DNA from: Pseudarthrobacter sp. fls2-241-R2A-127 | GTDB taxonomy: Bacteria; Actinomycetota; Actinomycetes; Actinomycetales; Micrococcaceae | NCBI RefSeq assembly: GCF_030209355.1 | Contig: NZ_JARVSF010000007.1 | Span: 1 to 64,000 of the forward strand | Length of the DNA: 64,000 bases | Direction: 5' to 3' | Shown: positions 24,953 to 33,440 of the stretch, piece by piece | Layout: every line of letters starts with the position of its first letter | How positions within the stretch are numbered: the first letter of the stretch is position 1 | Program-made: the position numbers and the translations under genes | Notes under the pieces: model-generated | Told to the model about the DNA's origin: nothing | What the model saw: only the letters and a program-made list of their open reading frames with translations | Database searches by the model: none

Positions 24953-25660
24953 CTAGGACTTGCCGGTGCCGGCGCCGATCCTGCGCAGGGCCTCCCTGCG
25001 CGACAACGGACTCAGCTCCTGCCCATGCCGGGCGACGAAATCGGCTACCCATTCCGGTGACGTTTTGGCGAACTCGCGCAGCGCCCAGCCAATCGCCTTG
25101 CGGATGAAGAATTCCTGGTCCGCCATGTTCGGCTCAATGACGTCGGCGAGCAGCGCCCTGTCGGTGGCCTGCTTCGCCCGGAGCTGCGACGTAATGGACG
25201 CGCGCCGGATCCAGAAGTCCGGATCCCGGCTCCATGTCCTGAGGACAGCGGACATCTCGGCAGGGTGCACCAACAGCAGCCCGCAGATCCGGCCGGACAC
25301 GCCGTCCACAAAGTCCCACCAGGCGCCGGTGCGGATGATTTCCTCGTACACCGGCAGCATCTCCAAGTCGTTGGCAAGCAGCCGGTTGGCGGTCAGGTCG
25401 ATGGCTGCATAGCGCTCTTCCCGGAACGCGGCCGTGCGCCACAGTTCCAGGACTGTGGCGCGCAGCCCGGCGGCCGATGCGGGGGGAAACTCTGACGTGG
25501 CCTGCGCCGCGATCCGGCGGACATTCGGGACACGGACCCCCAGGGACGGCACCGAAGATTTCATGTAAGCCTGCGCACCGGCGGCACGCGCGGGATCGGA
25601 CAGCTCCCACAGTGCGCTCTTGACTGCAGCGATAAGGTGCTGGTCGGGTCCCGCTTCCAT
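24953..25660 (-). CDS. AlkD-like DNA alkylation repair protein
   Basis: A 235-residue HEAT-like repeat protein. The blocks WWDFVDGVS, DFWIRRASI and FFIRKAIGWALREFAK match the DNA alkylation repair (AlkC/AlkD) family, which excises N3- and N7-alkylated purines without base flipping. Tryptophan and aspartate in the WWDFVD segment correspond to the active-site surface. Single gene, divergent from the aldose epimerase. Confidence 0.87.
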   Translation of the reverse strand: MEAGPDQHLIAAVKSALWELSDPARAAGAQAYMKSSVPSLGVRVPNVRRIAAQATSEFPPASAAGLRATVLELWRTAAFREERYAAIDLTANRLLANDLEMLPVYEEIIRTGAWWDFVDGVSGRICGLLLVHPAEMSAVLRTWSRDPDFWIRRASITSQLRAKQATDRALLADVIEPNMADQEFFIRKAIGWALREFAKTSPEWVADFVARHGQELSPLSRREALRRIGAGTGKS

Positions 25661-25706
25661 GTGGCAACTCTAACCAGCCGGGATCCGGCCGGATAACGTA
25701 TTCTGT

Positions 25707-25716
25707 TTAGCGCTAA
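25707..25716. promoter_or_regulatory. LacI-type operator before the aldose epimerase
   Basis: TTAGCGCTAA is a perfect 10-bp palindrome with the CG centre typical of LacI-family sites, 23 bp before the start codon and just after a -10-like TATTCT (25699-25704). Repressor binding here would block transcription. Confidence 0.55.
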
Positions 25717-25739
25717 CAAAACTTACTGTGAAGGACGCC

Positions 25740-26651
25740 ATGCCCGGAACCGAAGTCCACCTGGCCCACGGACCCTACACCGCCGTCGTGACCACCCGCG
25801 GCGGCGCCCTCCGAGAGCTGCGCTGCGGTGACCGGAACCTGGTGGTGGGCTTTGGCCCGGGAGGCGCTGTGCCCGACTACCGGGGCGTCATCTGCGCGCC
25901 GTGGCCCAACCGGCTTGCGGACGGCACCTATCCCTATGCCGGCACGTCATATGCTGCAGCCGTCAATGAGCCCGAACGCGGCTCCGCCCTGCACGGGCTG
26001 GCGATCCACCGCGCGTGGGCGGTCCAGGAGGCTGGCGCGGACAGGGCGGTCCTGCGCTGCCGTATCCCGTCCGGCCCGGATTATCCCGGCGACCTTGAGC
26101 TCACGGTCACGTACTCCCTTTCGGACGACGGCCTCCAGGGAACAGTGCAGGCGGTCAACGCCGGCACCCGGCTGGCGCCGTACGGGGTGTGCCCGCATCC
26201 CTATCTGGTGGCCGGTCCTTCCCCCTTGGATGACTGGTCGCTGGAATTTGCCGCCGGCACCTACCTGGAGGTCACGCCGGACCGGCTGCTGCCCGTGGGC
26301 CTGCGTCCGGTCGAGGGAGGCGACTTCGACTTCCGCTCGTCCCGGCTCCTTGGCCAGGTCAAGATAGACCACGCTTTCAAGGACATATCCCGCGACGCTG
26401 CCGGGCTGGCACGCGTCCGGGTCCTTGATCCATCGGGAACCGGCGTTGAACTGGAATGGGGGCCGGAGTGGCCCTGGGTCCAGGTGCATACGGGGGATAA
26501 GCCTGTTGGACCGGACCGCCTGGGCCTGGCGGTTGAGCCCATGACGTGCCCGCCGGACGCCTTCAATTCCGGAACAGACCTGATCCATCTCGAGCCGGGC
26601 GGGTCCCACTCAGCAAGCTGGACCATCCGCGCCGTGGACCAGCGGGACTAA
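25740..26651 (+). CDS. Aldose 1-epimerase family protein
   Basis: A 303-residue beta-sandwich mutarotase-like protein (GalM/YihR-type). Conserved blocks: VICAPWPNRLADG, the histidine in ALHGLAIHRAW, CPHPYLVAG, and the late WVQVHTGD..AVEPMTCPPDAFN with the catalytic-type glutamate. It interconverts alpha and beta forms of aldoses. The ATG at 25740 has AAGGA four bases upstream. A LacI-type operator precedes it. It is convergent with the esterase gene, overlapping by four bases, at the edge of the pentose/hemicellulose island. Confidence 0.9.
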   Translation: MPGTEVHLAHGPYTAVVTTRGGALRELRCGDRNLVVGFGPGGAVPDYRGVICAPWPNRLADGTYPYAGTSYAAAVNEPERGSALHGLAIHRAWAVQEAGADRAVLRCRIPSGPDYPGDLELTVTYSLSDDGLQGTVQAVNAGTRLAPYGVCPHPYLVAGPSPLDDWSLEFAAGTYLEVTPDRLLPVGLRPVEGGDFDFRSSRLLGQVKIDHAFKDISRDAAGLARVRVLDPSGTGVELEWGPEWPWVQVHTGDKPVGPDRLGLAVEPMTCPPDAFNSGTDLIHLEPGGSHSASWTIRAVDQRD

Positions 26652-27424
26652 CGGGAGCCGGCTGCCGCGGCTCGGGTTGTTGCGGCCGCGCAGTCCGCCC
26701 AGCCGGCACGCTCCAGCCATGACGCACACAGCCCCGTCCACTGTCCGGGGCCGGGGTCCCCAACCGCCAGGCCCAGGCCGTGGCGCCCCGCAGGGAAGAC
26801 GTGCAGTTCGGCGGGAACGCCGGCGGCTATCAGGGCCTTGGCGTAGTTCAGGCTGTTGGCCACCGGGACGGCGTCGTCGTCCGCGGTGTGCCAGAGGAAA
26901 GCCGGCGGGGTCCGGGCCGTCACGTTCAGCTCGGCGGACAGCGCCACGAGGAGGTCCGACGGCGGCAGGTCGCCCAGGAGGTTGTCCACCGACCCCTGGT
27001 GCATGTCCTGGACCATGGACACCACCGGGTAGCAAAGGATCGAGAGGTCAGGGACGGCGGCGTCGACGTCGAGGTCCCGGTTGCCGGTGATGGTTGCGGT
27101 GGAGAGCGTGGCCGCCAGATGGCCGCCGGCCGAGAATCCCAGGACCCCCACGCGCTTGTGGTCCACGTCGAGCCCGTGCGGTCCGCTCCGGATGAAGAGC
27201 ATGGCCTCCTTGGCGTCTTCGAGGGGCGCGGGGTGGCGGTCCGGGGCCACACGGTAGCGCAGGACAAAAGCGTGGATCCCCAGCGAAGCGAGCCATTCCG
27301 CCACCGGTTCCGCTTCGTGGTCCGCCTGGCGTGCGTAGCCGCCGCCCGGCAGGACAAGGATGGCCGGGTGGGGGCCGGCAGCATCCGTGCGCGCCGGAAT
27401 TGCGGTGATCCTGTGCGGCCTCAT
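26648..27424 (-). CDS. Alpha/beta hydrolase, sugar esterase-like
   Basis: A 258-residue serine hydrolase of the BD-FAE/acetyl-esterase group. The oxyanion motif LPGGGYA is at 25-31, the nucleophile S98 in GFSAGG, an acidic residue near D184 (ADDDAVP) and H215 (GRHGLGLA). No signal peptide, so it acts in the cytoplasm. Its ATG overlaps the stop of the LacI gene (ATGA), so regulator and enzyme are translationally coupled. Beside sugar genes, removal of acetyl or other acyl groups from an imported sugar, or lactone opening, is a plausible role. Confidence 0.85.
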   Translation of the reverse strand: MRPHRITAIPARTDAAGPHPAILVLPGGGYARQADHEAEPVAEWLASLGIHAFVLRYRVAPDRHPAPLEDAKEAMLFIRSGPHGLDVDHKRVGVLGFSAGGHLAATLSTATITGNRDLDVDAAVPDLSILCYPVVSMVQDMHQGSVDNLLGDLPPSDLLVALSAELNVTARTPPAFLWHTADDDAVPVANSLNYAKALIAAGVPAELHVFPAGRHGLGLAVGDPGPGQWTGLCASWLERAGWADCAAATTRAAAAGSR

Positions 27425-28503
27425 ACGGCGGCTGCCTCGGTGCTGCGCCGCAGCGTGACCTCCCCGGTAACGGCCTCGGCAGGGGCGGCGTCCTGGTCCT
27501 CGCCGGCAGGCCGGGGGCGGGTGGCGCGGGTGGCCAGGCGACCAATATCTTCGAGCGGCAGGCGCACGGTGGACAAGGCCGGCCGGAAGTCCCGCAGCGT
27601 TTCGATGTCGTCGAAACCTGCGATTGAGGCGTCGCGGGGAATCCTCAGGCCCTCGGACCGGAGGGCTGCTGCGGCACCTATGGCCATCACGTCGTTGACA
27701 GCGAAAATGCACATCTTCGGCGCGGCGGCGTCCCCGGCGGCTGCCGCTTTGATCCGTGCAGCCAATTGCAGGCCAGCCTCGTAGCCGCCCGAACGGTTGA
27801 AGGCGCTCCTAAGCACCTCTGCCGGCCCGTGCCCGGCCCGGGCCAGGCCTTCCTGGAAGCCCCGGATCCGGTCATCAGAGGTGTACAGGCCTTCCGGGCC
27901 GCCAATAATGACGAAGTCGCCGTCGCGCCCGGCAGCAAGGTCAGCAGCCAGCCGGCCGGCAAGCTCCTGGTTGGGTACTTCAATGACGTGGTAGCCCTCC
28001 AAGGCGGTGGCGCCCACCACAGGATGGCCCACCACGGCCACCCTGCCGCCGTTGCGGCAATACCGGTCAAGTTCGGCAGCCAGCTGTGCGTTCCCTTCCT
28101 GGTCTTCGGCGCGGCAGGAGCGCGAACCGGCGATCACGATGGAGTCGGCACGGCGGGCGGCGAAGGCGGCCACGGCGTCCTTTTCTTCCGCTGGGCCGCC
28201 CCCGGTGGTGGCAAGGAGCACCATTTTCCGCTGTTCCCGAGCGGCGTCCTGGACGCCGCGGGCAATGGCAGCGAAATACGGGTCGGCGATGTCGTGGACT
28301 ATCAGGCCGATAAGTCCCGAGCTGGATTTGGCAAGGCCCTGGGCCTGGGCGTTGGGGATGTAACCCAGTGAATCGGCCGCCTGGCGGACGCGCTCGGCAA
28401 TGTCCTTGCCGGGAGTCCGGGCCGAGCCGTTCAGCACGCGGGACGCCGTGGCGGGCGAGACGCCGGCGAGGCGGGCAACCTCGGTAAGGGTACTAGCAGC
28501 CAC
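27421..28503 (-). CDS. LacI-family transcriptional regulator
   Basis: A 360-residue repressor. The helix-turn-helix is at 4-25 (LTEVARLAGVSPATASRVL) with hinge helix to about 58, followed by a periplasmic-binding-protein-like sugar domain. The C-terminal 45 residues are a proline/alanine-rich extension. Divergent from the Gfo/Idh-DUF993-isomerase operon over 171 bp that hold two LacI-like operators; the downstream esterase is coupled to it. It therefore most likely represses both directions until a specific carbohydrate or derivative binds. Confidence 0.93.
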   Translation of the reverse strand: MAASTLTEVARLAGVSPATASRVLNGSARTPGKDIAERVRQAADSLGYIPNAQAQGLAKSSSGLIGLIVHDIADPYFAAIARGVQDAAREQRKMVLLATTGGGPAEEKDAVAAFAARRADSIVIAGSRSCRAEDQEGNAQLAAELDRYCRNGGRVAVVGHPVVGATALEGYHVIEVPNQELAGRLAADLAAGRDGDFVIIGGPEGLYTSDDRIRGFQEGLARAGHGPAEVLRSAFNRSGGYEAGLQLAARIKAAAAGDAAAPKMCIFAVNDVMAIGAAAALRSEGLRIPRDASIAGFDDIETLRDFRPALSTVRLPLEDIGRLATRATRPRPAGEDQDAAPAEAVTGEVTLRRSTEAAAV

Positions 28504-28568
28504 AGCATCTCCTGGTGGTCGGGGCGGCCTCGAAGGCTAAGGACATTATGACAGTTCAAACTACTTCC

Positions 28569-28582
28569 GGAAAGCGCTTGCC
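28569..28582. promoter_or_regulatory. LacI-type operator 1
   Basis: GGAAAGCGCTTGCC centres on the palindrome AAGCGCTT, as in LacI-family sites. It lies between the divergent LacI gene and the Gfo/Idh operon. Confidence 0.5.
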
Positions 28583-28615
28583 AAGCGGAACGGCGCGGTG
28601 CATCATGGAAACAGA

Positions 28616-28631
28616 GGGAATGCGCTTTCCC
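28616..28631. promoter_or_regulatory. LacI-type operator 2
   Basis: GGGAATGCGCTTTCCC is a near-perfect 16-bp palindrome (one mismatched pair) with a GCGC core. Its centre is 47-48 bp from that of operator 1. It is 43 bp before the dehydrogenase start. Confidence 0.55.
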
Positions 28632-28674
28632 AATTCGTCTTGAGTACACCTTGCTCACTCACCGTGGAGGACAC

Positions 28675-29844
28675 ATGGGCTTCGAAACTAAAACGATCCG
28701 TATTGCCATGAACGGCATCACCGGCCGCATGGGCTACCGCCAGCACCTGCTGCGGTCCATCCTGCCCATCCGCGATGCCGGCGGCTTCACCCTGGAAGAC
28801 GGCACCCGCGTCCAGGTTGAGCCCATCCTGGTGGGGCGCAACGAGGCCAAAATCCGTGAACTGGCGGAGAAGCACAAGGTATCCGAATGGACCACCGACC
28901 TGGATGCCGTGATCAACGACCCCACCGTGGATATCGTCTTCGACGCTTCCATGACCAGCCTGCGTGCAGCCACCCTCAAGAAGGCGATGCTGGCGGGCAA
29001 GCACGTCTTCACAGAGAAGCCGACGGCAGAAACCCTGGAGGAGGCCATTGAACTTGCCCGCATCGGCAAGGAATCCGGCGTCACGGCGGGCGTTGTCCAC
29101 GACAAGCTGTACCTCCCCGGCCTGGTCAAGCTCCGCCGGCTGGTGGACGAAGGCTTCTTCGGCCGCATCCTGTCCATCCGCGGCGAGTTCGGCTACTGGG
29201 TCTTCGAAGGCGACATCCAGGCAGCCCAGCGCCCGTCCTGGAACTACCGCAAGGAAGACGGCGGCGGAATGACCACCGACATGTTCTGCCACTGGAACTA
29301 CGTGCTTGAAGGCATCATCGGCAAGGTCAAGAGCGTCAACGCCAAGACCGCCACCCATATCCCGGCCCGCTGGGACGAAGCCGGCAAAGAGTACAAGGCC
29401 ACTGCCGACGACGCTTCCTACGGCATCTTCGAGCTCGAAACTCCGGCCGGGGACGACGTCATCGGGCAGATCAACTCCTCCTGGGCTGTCCGGGTCTACC
29501 GCGACGAACTGGTCGAATTCCAGGTGGACGGCACCCACGGCTCGGCTGTGGCCGGCCTGAACAAGTGCGTCGCCCAGCAGCGCGCCCATACCCCCAAGCC
29601 CGTCTGGAACCCGGACCTTCCCGTCACCGAATCATTCCGCGACCAGTGGCAGGAAGTACCGGCCAACGCCGAACTGGATAACGGCTTCAAGCTGCAGTGG
29701 GAGGAATTCCTCCGTGACGTCGTCGCCGGCCGTGAGCACCGCTTCGGCCTGCTCTCCGCCGCCCGGGGTGTCCAGCTCGCCGAGCTGGGCCTGCGGTCCA
29801 ACGACGAACGCCGCACCATCGACATCCCGGAGATCACCCTCTAA
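28675..29844 (+). CDS. Gfo/Idh/MocA family dehydrogenase
   Basis: A 389-residue NAD(P)-dependent oxidoreductase acting on a carbohydrate. The nucleotide motif is GITGRMG (14-20), EKP is at 114-116 with the catalytic-type lysine, and D202/H206 (TTDMFCHW) fit the DxxxH active-site pattern. GGAGG lies five bases before the ATG. First gene of a three-gene operon; its stop overlaps the DUF993 start (TAATG). Family members oxidise a ring or chain hydroxyl of sugars, inositols or glycosides. The unusually aromatic substrate side (GYWVFEGD, PSWNY) does not identify the substrate. Confidence 0.9.
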   Translation: MGFETKTIRIAMNGITGRMGYRQHLLRSILPIRDAGGFTLEDGTRVQVEPILVGRNEAKIRELAEKHKVSEWTTDLDAVINDPTVDIVFDASMTSLRAATLKKAMLAGKHVFTEKPTAETLEEAIELARIGKESGVTAGVVHDKLYLPGLVKLRRLVDEGFFGRILSIRGEFGYWVFEGDIQAAQRPSWNYRKEDGGGMTTDMFCHWNYVLEGIIGKVKSVNAKTATHIPARWDEAGKEYKATADDASYGIFELETPAGDDVIGQINSSWAVRVYRDELVEFQVDGTHGSAVAGLNKCVAQQRAHTPKPVWNPDLPVTESFRDQWQEVPANAELDNGFKLQWEEFLRDVVAGREHRFGLLSAARGVQLAELGLRSNDERRTIDIPEITL

Positions 29845-31058
29845 TGACTTCACTCATCCTTCCCTCCGAAGACGGCGGCACCAGGGAGTACCGGCTGCAG
29901 GGCGGCGCCACCTGGGTCCGCCCCACGGCGCCCCTGACCGCACGCCGGGCCTACGCCGCCGCCCATGTCATCCCCGAAGTGCTCGCCGACAACACCCCGG
30001 GTGCCCCCGCGCGGCTGGACTGGGACGCCACCATGGCGTACCGGCACGAACTGTGGTCCTACGGCCTCGGCGTAGCCGATGCCATGGATACCGCCCAGCG
30101 CGGCATGGGCCTGGACTGGTCCGCCACGCAGCAGCTCATCAAGCGCACAGGCGTGGAAGCTGCCTCCGTCGCCTCGGCCGGCAATGCGGCAACTGCCGGA
30201 AAGTCCGTCCGCGACCTCGTCTCCTGCGGCGCCGGAACCGACCAGCTCGACGTCGATGCCCTGCCTTCCGGCGAGGCCGGCATCAAAGCCGTCCTCGAGG
30301 CCTACCGCGAGCAAATCGCCGTCGTCAGCGAGGCCGGACCCAAGGTCATCCTCATGGCCTCCCGCGCCCTGGCGAAGGTTGCCAAGGGCCCCGAAGACTA
30401 CCTGAAGGTGTACTCCACCCTCCTGCAGGAAGTGGACCAGCCGGTCATCCTGCACTGGCTGGGCACCATGTTCGATCCCGCCCTCGCCGGCTACTGGGGA
30501 TCGGACGACGTCGCCACGGCCACAGAGACGTTCCTCGGCCTCATCAAGGACAACGCCGCCAAGGTGGACGGTGTCAAGGTCTCGCTGCTCGACGCCGGCC
30601 ACGAGGTGGCCCTGCGGGCGTCCCTGCCCGACGGCGTCCGGCTCTACACCGGCGACGACTTCAACTACCCGGAACTCATCGACGGCGATGGCAGCCACCA
30701 CTCCGATGCCCTGCTGGGAATCTTCGCGGCAATCTACCCCGCAGCATCGGTTGCCCTGCAGAACTACGAGTCCGGAAACGCCGCCAAGGCCCGCGAAATC
30801 CTCGACTCCACCCGGGAACTGGGCAAGCACATCTTCAGCGCCCCCACGTTCTACTACAAGACCGGCATCGCTTTCATGTCCTGGCTCAACGGCAAGCAGC
30901 CAGGCTTCCAGATGGTGGGCGGCCTGCATTCCGGCCGCTCGGTCTGCCACCTCGCCAGGACCTTTGAACTGGCGGACCAGGCCGGACTGCTGAGGGATCC
31001 CGCCTTGGCGGCCTTCCGGATGTCCGACTACCTGCGCATCAACGGGGTAGGGGTATGA
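29844..31058 (+). CDS. DUF993 protein, predicted class I aldolase/lyase
   Basis: A 404-residue protein of family DUF993, distantly related to dihydrodipicolinate synthase/NAL TIM barrels. K245 in VDGVKVSLLD occupies the place of the Schiff-base lysine of that superfamily (GVKE..), and LYTGDDFNYPEL follows at the usual distance. HWLGTMFDP (204-212) and the glycine-rich GLHSGRS near the C terminus are other likely active-site parts. No function is established for the family, to my knowledge. It sits between, and overlaps, a sugar dehydrogenase and a sugar isomerase gene, which fits retro-aldol cleavage or dehydration of an oxidised sugar. Confidence 0.82.
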   Translation: MTSLILPSEDGGTREYRLQGGATWVRPTAPLTARRAYAAAHVIPEVLADNTPGAPARLDWDATMAYRHELWSYGLGVADAMDTAQRGMGLDWSATQQLIKRTGVEAASVASAGNAATAGKSVRDLVSCGAGTDQLDVDALPSGEAGIKAVLEAYREQIAVVSEAGPKVILMASRALAKVAKGPEDYLKVYSTLLQEVDQPVILHWLGTMFDPALAGYWGSDDVATATETFLGLIKDNAAKVDGVKVSLLDAGHEVALRASLPDGVRLYTGDDFNYPELIDGDGSHHSDALLGIFAAIYPAASVALQNYESGNAAKAREILDSTRELGKHIFSAPTFYYKTGIAFMSWLNGKQPGFQMVGGLHSGRSVCHLARTFELADQAGLLRDPALAAFRMSDYLRINGVGV

Positions 31059-31894
31059 GCAACTTCGCGCGCCTTTCCATCAACAGCGCCACCACCAAGA
31101 AATGGACGCTCGCCCAGGTCGTTGAGGGGTGCGTCAACGCCGGCATTCCCGCCATCGGGCCCTGGCGGGACCGCGTTGAGGAAGCGGGCCTGGACAAAGC
31201 GGCCCGCCTGATCAAGGACGCCGGCCTGCGCGTGTCCTCGCTGTGCCGCGGCGGGTTCCTCACCGCGGCCGACGCCGACGGCCAGGCGGCCGCGCTCGCG
31301 GACAACCGCGCAGCGATCCTTGAAGCGGTCGCCCTGGACACCCGGGAACTGTTCCTGGTGGTCGGCGGCCTTGCGCCGGGGGAGAAGGACGTCGTAGCGG
31401 CGCGGCAGCGGGTTGCCGACCGGCTCGCGGACCTGGTTCCCTTTGCCGCCGAACATGGCGTCCGCCTGGTCCTGGAGCCGCTGCACCCGATGTATGCGGC
31501 CGACCGTGCGCTGATCTCCACCCTTGGGCAGGCGCTGGACCTCGCAGCACCGTTCGATGCCTCAACAGTGGGCGTCGCCGTGGATACCTTCCACGTTTGG
31601 TGGGACCCGGAACTGAAAGCGCAAATCCAACGAGCCGGCAGGGAGAACCGCATCGCCTCCTACCAGGTGTGCGACTTCAACATGCCCATCGAAGCCGATC
31701 CGCTGCTGTCCCGTGGATACATGGGCGACGGCGTGGTGGACTTCGCCACGATCGGCACCTGGGTACGGGACGCCGGTTACACCGGCGACATCGAGGTGGA
31801 GATTTTCAACCAGGAGATCTGGGACACGGACGGCAACACCGTCCTGGCCACCGTCAAGGAGCGGTACGCAGAGCTCGTCCTCCCGTTCGCCTGA
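31055..31894 (+). CDS. Sugar isomerase/epimerase, AP endonuclease 2-like TIM barrel
   Basis: A 279-residue TIM barrel of the xylose-isomerase-like superfamily. The metal ligands look intact: E141 (LEPLHP), D177/H180 (VDTFHVWW) and E249 (VEIFN). This group contains epimerases, isomerases and the 3-keto-glycoside eliminases that work after Gfo/Idh dehydrogenases. Its start overlaps the DUF993 stop (ATGA). It ends the operon and a strong bidirectional terminator follows. Confidence 0.87.
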   Translation: MSNFARLSINSATTKKWTLAQVVEGCVNAGIPAIGPWRDRVEEAGLDKAARLIKDAGLRVSSLCRGGFLTAADADGQAAALADNRAAILEAVALDTRELFLVVGGLAPGEKDVVAARQRVADRLADLVPFAAEHGVRLVLEPLHPMYAADRALISTLGQALDLAAPFDASTVGVAVDTFHVWWDPELKAQIQRAGRENRIASYQVCDFNMPIEADPLLSRGYMGDGVVDFATIGTWVRDAGYTGDIEVEIFNQEIWDTDGNTVLATVKERYAELVLPFA

Positions 31895-31963
31895 CCTGGC
31901 CCGGAAGGCCGCACAGACCGCGGGCTCCTGCTACGTCACGGCAGGAGCCTGCGCCCCGCATGG

Positions 31964-31999
31964 AAGGACCCGGACCGCTGCAGAGCGGTCCGGGTCCTT
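31964..31999. terminator. Bidirectional terminator between the DUF993 operon and xylB
   Basis: A perfect 16-bp stem (AAGGACCCGGACCGCT and its complement) with loop GCAG. It lies between two convergent genes and can serve both. Confidence 0.85.
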
Positions 32000-32018
32000 C
32001 GTGGTTTCCCGGACTGTC

Positions 32019-33437
32019 CTAGGCGTACGCCGAGGCGAGCCGGCGGTACCGTGCCAGCACGCCGGCGTCGTCCGTTTTCCCGGGGAGGTCGACGGCGTCA
32101 GCGGCCCACGCGGGGAAATGTCCGGTGAGTGCCGCGGCGGCCTGGCGGGCCGCTCCGTCGGCGACGTACTCGCCTGGGCGGGGAACCGTGACGCGGGTTC
32201 CCAGCAGGCGCGCCGCGACGTCCTGAACTGCGCCGGACTGTGCGCCGCCGCCCACCAGGAGGATCCGGCGCGCGGCCACGCCCTGGTCCTGCAGCGCTGC
32301 CAGTCCATCGGCCAGGGAACAGACCACGCCTTCGACGGCGGCACGCGCCAGGTTGCCGGGGGTGTAGTTGGCCCGTGTGATGCCATGCAGCGAGCCGGTG
32401 GCATCCGGCAGGTTGGGGGTCCGCTCCCCATCGAAATACGGGACCAGGGTCAGCCCTCCGGCGCCCGGTTCGGCGGACAGCGCCAGCCTGTTGAACTCGG
32501 CCAGGTCCACGCCCAGCAGGGCTGCGGTGGCATCGAAAACGCGGGTGGCGTTCAAGGTGCACACCAGCGGAAGGTAGTGCCCGGCCGCGTCCGCGAATCC
32601 GGCCACCAGCCCCGATGCATCTGCCGGTGCTGTGTCCGAGACGGCAAAAACGGTTCCCGAGGTGCCGAGCGACATGACGACATCGCCCAGTTCCGCTCCT
32701 GCCCCGAGCGCGGCCGCCGCGTTGTCCCCGGCGCCGGCCCCGAGCAGGGCGCCCGCGGCGGTCCTGCCCGCCGGTTCCAACGGTCCCAGCACCTTCGGGA
32801 GGGCCGGGACGTGCCCCAGTGCGGATCCCAGGACGTCCGGCAGGTACCGGCCCTCCGCCGTCGAGTAGTACCCGGTGCCCGAGGCATCAGAGCGGTCCGT
32901 TGCCAAAGCGGCCAGGCCTTCCGTGCCGCTGCCCGGCCCGTAACCGGCGAGCCGCCAGGTCAGCCAGTCGTGCGGGAGGCACACGGCAGCGACCTTGGCG
33001 GCGTTGTCCGGTTCGTTCTCCGCAAGCCAGCGCAGCTTGGTCACTGTCAGTGAGGCCACGGGGACCGTGCCGGTGGCCCCGGCCCAGTACCGTGCGCCGG
33101 CAATGGGGTCTCCGTTGCCGGCGCTGTTGATGAGCTCCACGGCTGCCCCGGCGCTGCGGGTGTCGTTCCACAGCAGGGCAGGGCGGACTACCTCACCGTC
33201 CGCGTCGAGGCAGACCATGCCGTGCTGTTGCCCGCCGACGGAGATGGCGGCCACGTCATCCAGCCCACCCGCTTCGGCAACGGCTTTCTGCAGTGCCGTC
33301 CACCAGTGGTCCGGATGGACCTCTGTGCCGTCGGGGTGGCCGGCGCGGCCCTGGCGGACCAGTTCGCCGGTGTCCGCGTCGCGGACCACTACTTTGCAGG
33401 ACTGGGTTGAACTGTCGATCCCTGCGACGAGTGCCAT
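32019..33437 (-). CDS. xylB: Xylulokinase
   Basis: A 472-residue FGGY-family kinase: D-xylulose + ATP to xylulose 5-phosphate. Motifs: [11 protein letters not shown] (phosphate 1), GGQQHGMV with the substrate-contact residues, [16 protein letters not shown], and DGERTPNLP with the late-domain catalytic region. The C-terminal LVGGGAQSG binds the adenosine. It follows xylA by three bases on the same strand, so both come from the promoter upstream of xylA. Confidence 0.95.
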   Translation of the reverse strand: MALVAGIDSSTQSCKVVVRDADTGELVRQGRAGHPDGTEVHPDHWWTALQKAVAEAGGLDDVAAISVGGQQHGMVCLDADGEVVRPALLWNDTRSAGAAVELINSAGNGDPIAGARYWAGATGTVPVASLTVTKLRWLAENEPDNAAKVAAVCLPHDWLTWRLAGYGPGSGTEGLAALATDRSDASGTGYYSTAEGRYLPDVLGSALGHVPALPKVLGPLEPAGRTAAGALLGAGAGDNAAAALGAGAELGDVVMSLGTSGTVFAVSDTAPADASGLVAGFADAAGHYLPLVCTLNATRVFDATAALLGVDLAEFNRLALSAEPGAGGLTLVPYFDGERTPNLPDATGSLHGITRANYTPGNLARAAVEGVVCSLADGLAALQDQGVAARRILLVGGGAQSGAVQDVAARLLGTRVTVPRPGEYVADGAARQAAAALTGHFPAWAADAVDLPGKTDDAGVLARYRRLASAYA

Positions 33438-33440
33438 GGC

